Assembly (NCBI GenBank): GCA_025201375.1
Contig: JAIWZP010000015.1
Location: forward strand, 310,001 to 374,000
Direction: 5' to 3'
Length of the DNA: 64,000 bases
Source: Gongronella butleri
Lineage: Eukaryota; Mucoromycota; Mucoromycetes; Mucorales; Cunninghamellaceae
Of this stretch, positions 62,987 to 64,000 are shown one piece after another (the stretch's first letter is position 1; each line of letters starts with the position of its first letter). The position numbers were made by a program, and so were the translations under genes. The notes below the pieces were generated by a model. It was not told the DNA's origin. It was given only the letters and a program-made list of their open reading frames with translations, and made no database searches.

Positions 62987-64000
62987 TCACCAGGCCTGAA
63001 GAATCTGCTGCACCTTTTCTAAGAACGTGTCCAAGACGGGTGAAGTCTCGCGGGCCTGAAGGTTGTCTTTGTCATTGGCATCGCAAGCAGGTTGATCGCC
63101 AATTTGCATGTCGTCCACGGAATCCTGCAGAGGCGCGGCTCCATTGTTGTTTTGCTCTGCTTGCGTCTCTTGCTCTTCTTGCTTCTCTTGCTTCTCTTGC
63201 ACCTTATCGTCATGGCTGTTATTCACGTCCATCTGCATCGTTTCGCCGTCCTTGTCGGTGTCTGCGACCATGGCGGCCTCGGATGTGACATTGGTCTCGG
63301 CAGTGGCACCATTTTCACCCTGTTTGACATCCTGGCCATTGGCGACGGGCACGTCGGTGTCAACTTGCATCTCATCAGCCTCTTGATGAGCTTCGGCGGG
63401 CTTGGAGGCATCCAATTCCTCCTCATGGGCGGCGGTGTCCGCGTCAACCTCCATTTTCTCCTGCTGGTCGATTTCTTGAACAATTTCGTCGTCATCTTGC
63501 TTGATTTCCATGCGCTCAAACTGCTCCTTGAGCTTCTTTTGCACCCAGGGCATGCGCGAGCCCAGACTCTTAATCAGCTTGGCAAGCTTGGTCTCCTCGC
63601 CCGATTGGCGCCAGCGTTCGGCGAAATTGACGCGATCCGGCGATTCCTTGTACATGGCAGGCAACTCCAACTAGCAAAAGTAGAAACGAAGATTAGAATA
63701 AAAAAAAAAAGTTGCACCGCATCATTCTTTTTTTCATTTTTTTCATATATTTTTTTTACCAATCGCTCTTGGAGGTAGGTGGGGAGACATTCGTCCTCCT
63801 GCAAGTTGTAGACGAGGCCCATGGGTATCCTTCGCTTCATGTCGCAATGGAACCAATTGACGACGGAGGCCGAGGCGGGCAAACGCGGATCGTACGGGCC
63901 GACAATGGCACCCACAAACGGCTCGATGGTCTTGCTGTCCTGGTCATGCGCTTCGTCGCGGCACAGCTGCTGGTAATTGCACTGGTTCTCAATGTCGACA
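62987..64000 (-). CDS. Unidentified protein, C-terminal part (runs off the window)
   Basis: Two exons are visible (64000-63760, open at the window edge, and 63670-62987), joined in phase 0 through an 89-nt intron. The visible upstream part reads IENQCNYQQLCRDEAHDQDS, then FVGAIVGPYDPRLPASASVV and WFHCDMKRRIPMGLVYNL, suggesting a folded domain with conserved Cys, His and Trp residues that I do not recognise. After LPAMYKESPDRVNFAERW, then KSLGSRMPWVQKKLKEQF, the last ~170 residues are very acidic, Gln/Glu/Asp-rich and disordered. It ends DTFLEKVQQILQAW. The acidic tail suggests a nuclear or chaperone-like protein, but no function can be assigned. Confidence 0.6.

Overview
The window is eukaryotic nuclear DNA from a filamentous fungus. 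Nearly every gene is split by short GT-AG introns of about 50-120 nt, and the gene set is fungal: Yak1 kinase, an Rsc9-type ARID subunit, Pmp3, Qcr6, Afg2, Rce1, and a Crypton recombinase with a GCR1_C-like domain. A canonical H-type ferritin, MED27 and an STK19 homologue point to an early-diverging lineage, most likely Mucoromycota. That placement is inference from gene content. Long A/T homopolymers are common, especially the T tract before splice acceptors.

Layout. 1-9,000: a fucosyltransferase-like type II membrane protein (-), H-type ferritin (+) and the ribosome-assembly AAA ATPase AFG2 (-, 15 exons). 9,000-18,530: a repeat island. An old dispersed repeat (R1) carries a ~1 kb fold-back palindrome and a 6.6 kb Tc1/mariner-type element with 179-bp terminal inverted repeats and a TA target duplication. 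The element holds one intact and one decayed transposase, a 33-unit 19-bp tandem array, a gene whose helix-turn-helix exon is triplicated, and a further HTH gene. 18,560-35,286: XPG/FEN-family nuclease (-), YAK1 (+), Cys3/MetR-type bZIP (-), paxillin-like LIM protein (-), RCE1 (+), and a membrane-anchored secretory-pathway protein (-). 35,531-51,050: cytochrome b5-acyl-CoA dehydrogenase fusion (-), PMP3 (+), class II aldolase/adducin protein (-), double-bromodomain protein (-), STK19 homologue (+), agmatinase-family ureohydrolase with a signal peptide (-), and an F-box protein with an XPA-like region (+). 51,051-56,510: a second repeat island, in which another R1 copy is interrupted by a nine-unit minisatellite and a Crypton-type tyrosine recombinase gene. 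57,007-64,000: MED27 (+), QCR6 (+), an RSC9-like ARID protein (-), and the 3' part of an unidentified acidic protein (-).

How the genes relate. They are ordinary, independently transcribed fungal genes with no metabolic cluster. Several act in chromatin and transcription (double bromodomain, RSC9-like, MED27, bZIP, STK19), others in lipid, nitrogen or iron metabolism, protein prenylation and respiration. The most unusual object is the 11,802-18,388 element: a mariner-like transposon much larger than usual that carries its own set of DNA-binding genes around a tandem array that looks like a regulatory platform.

All exon-intron models were made by hand from GT/GC-AG sites and frame continuity. 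For every complete gene the spliced length is a whole number of codons.
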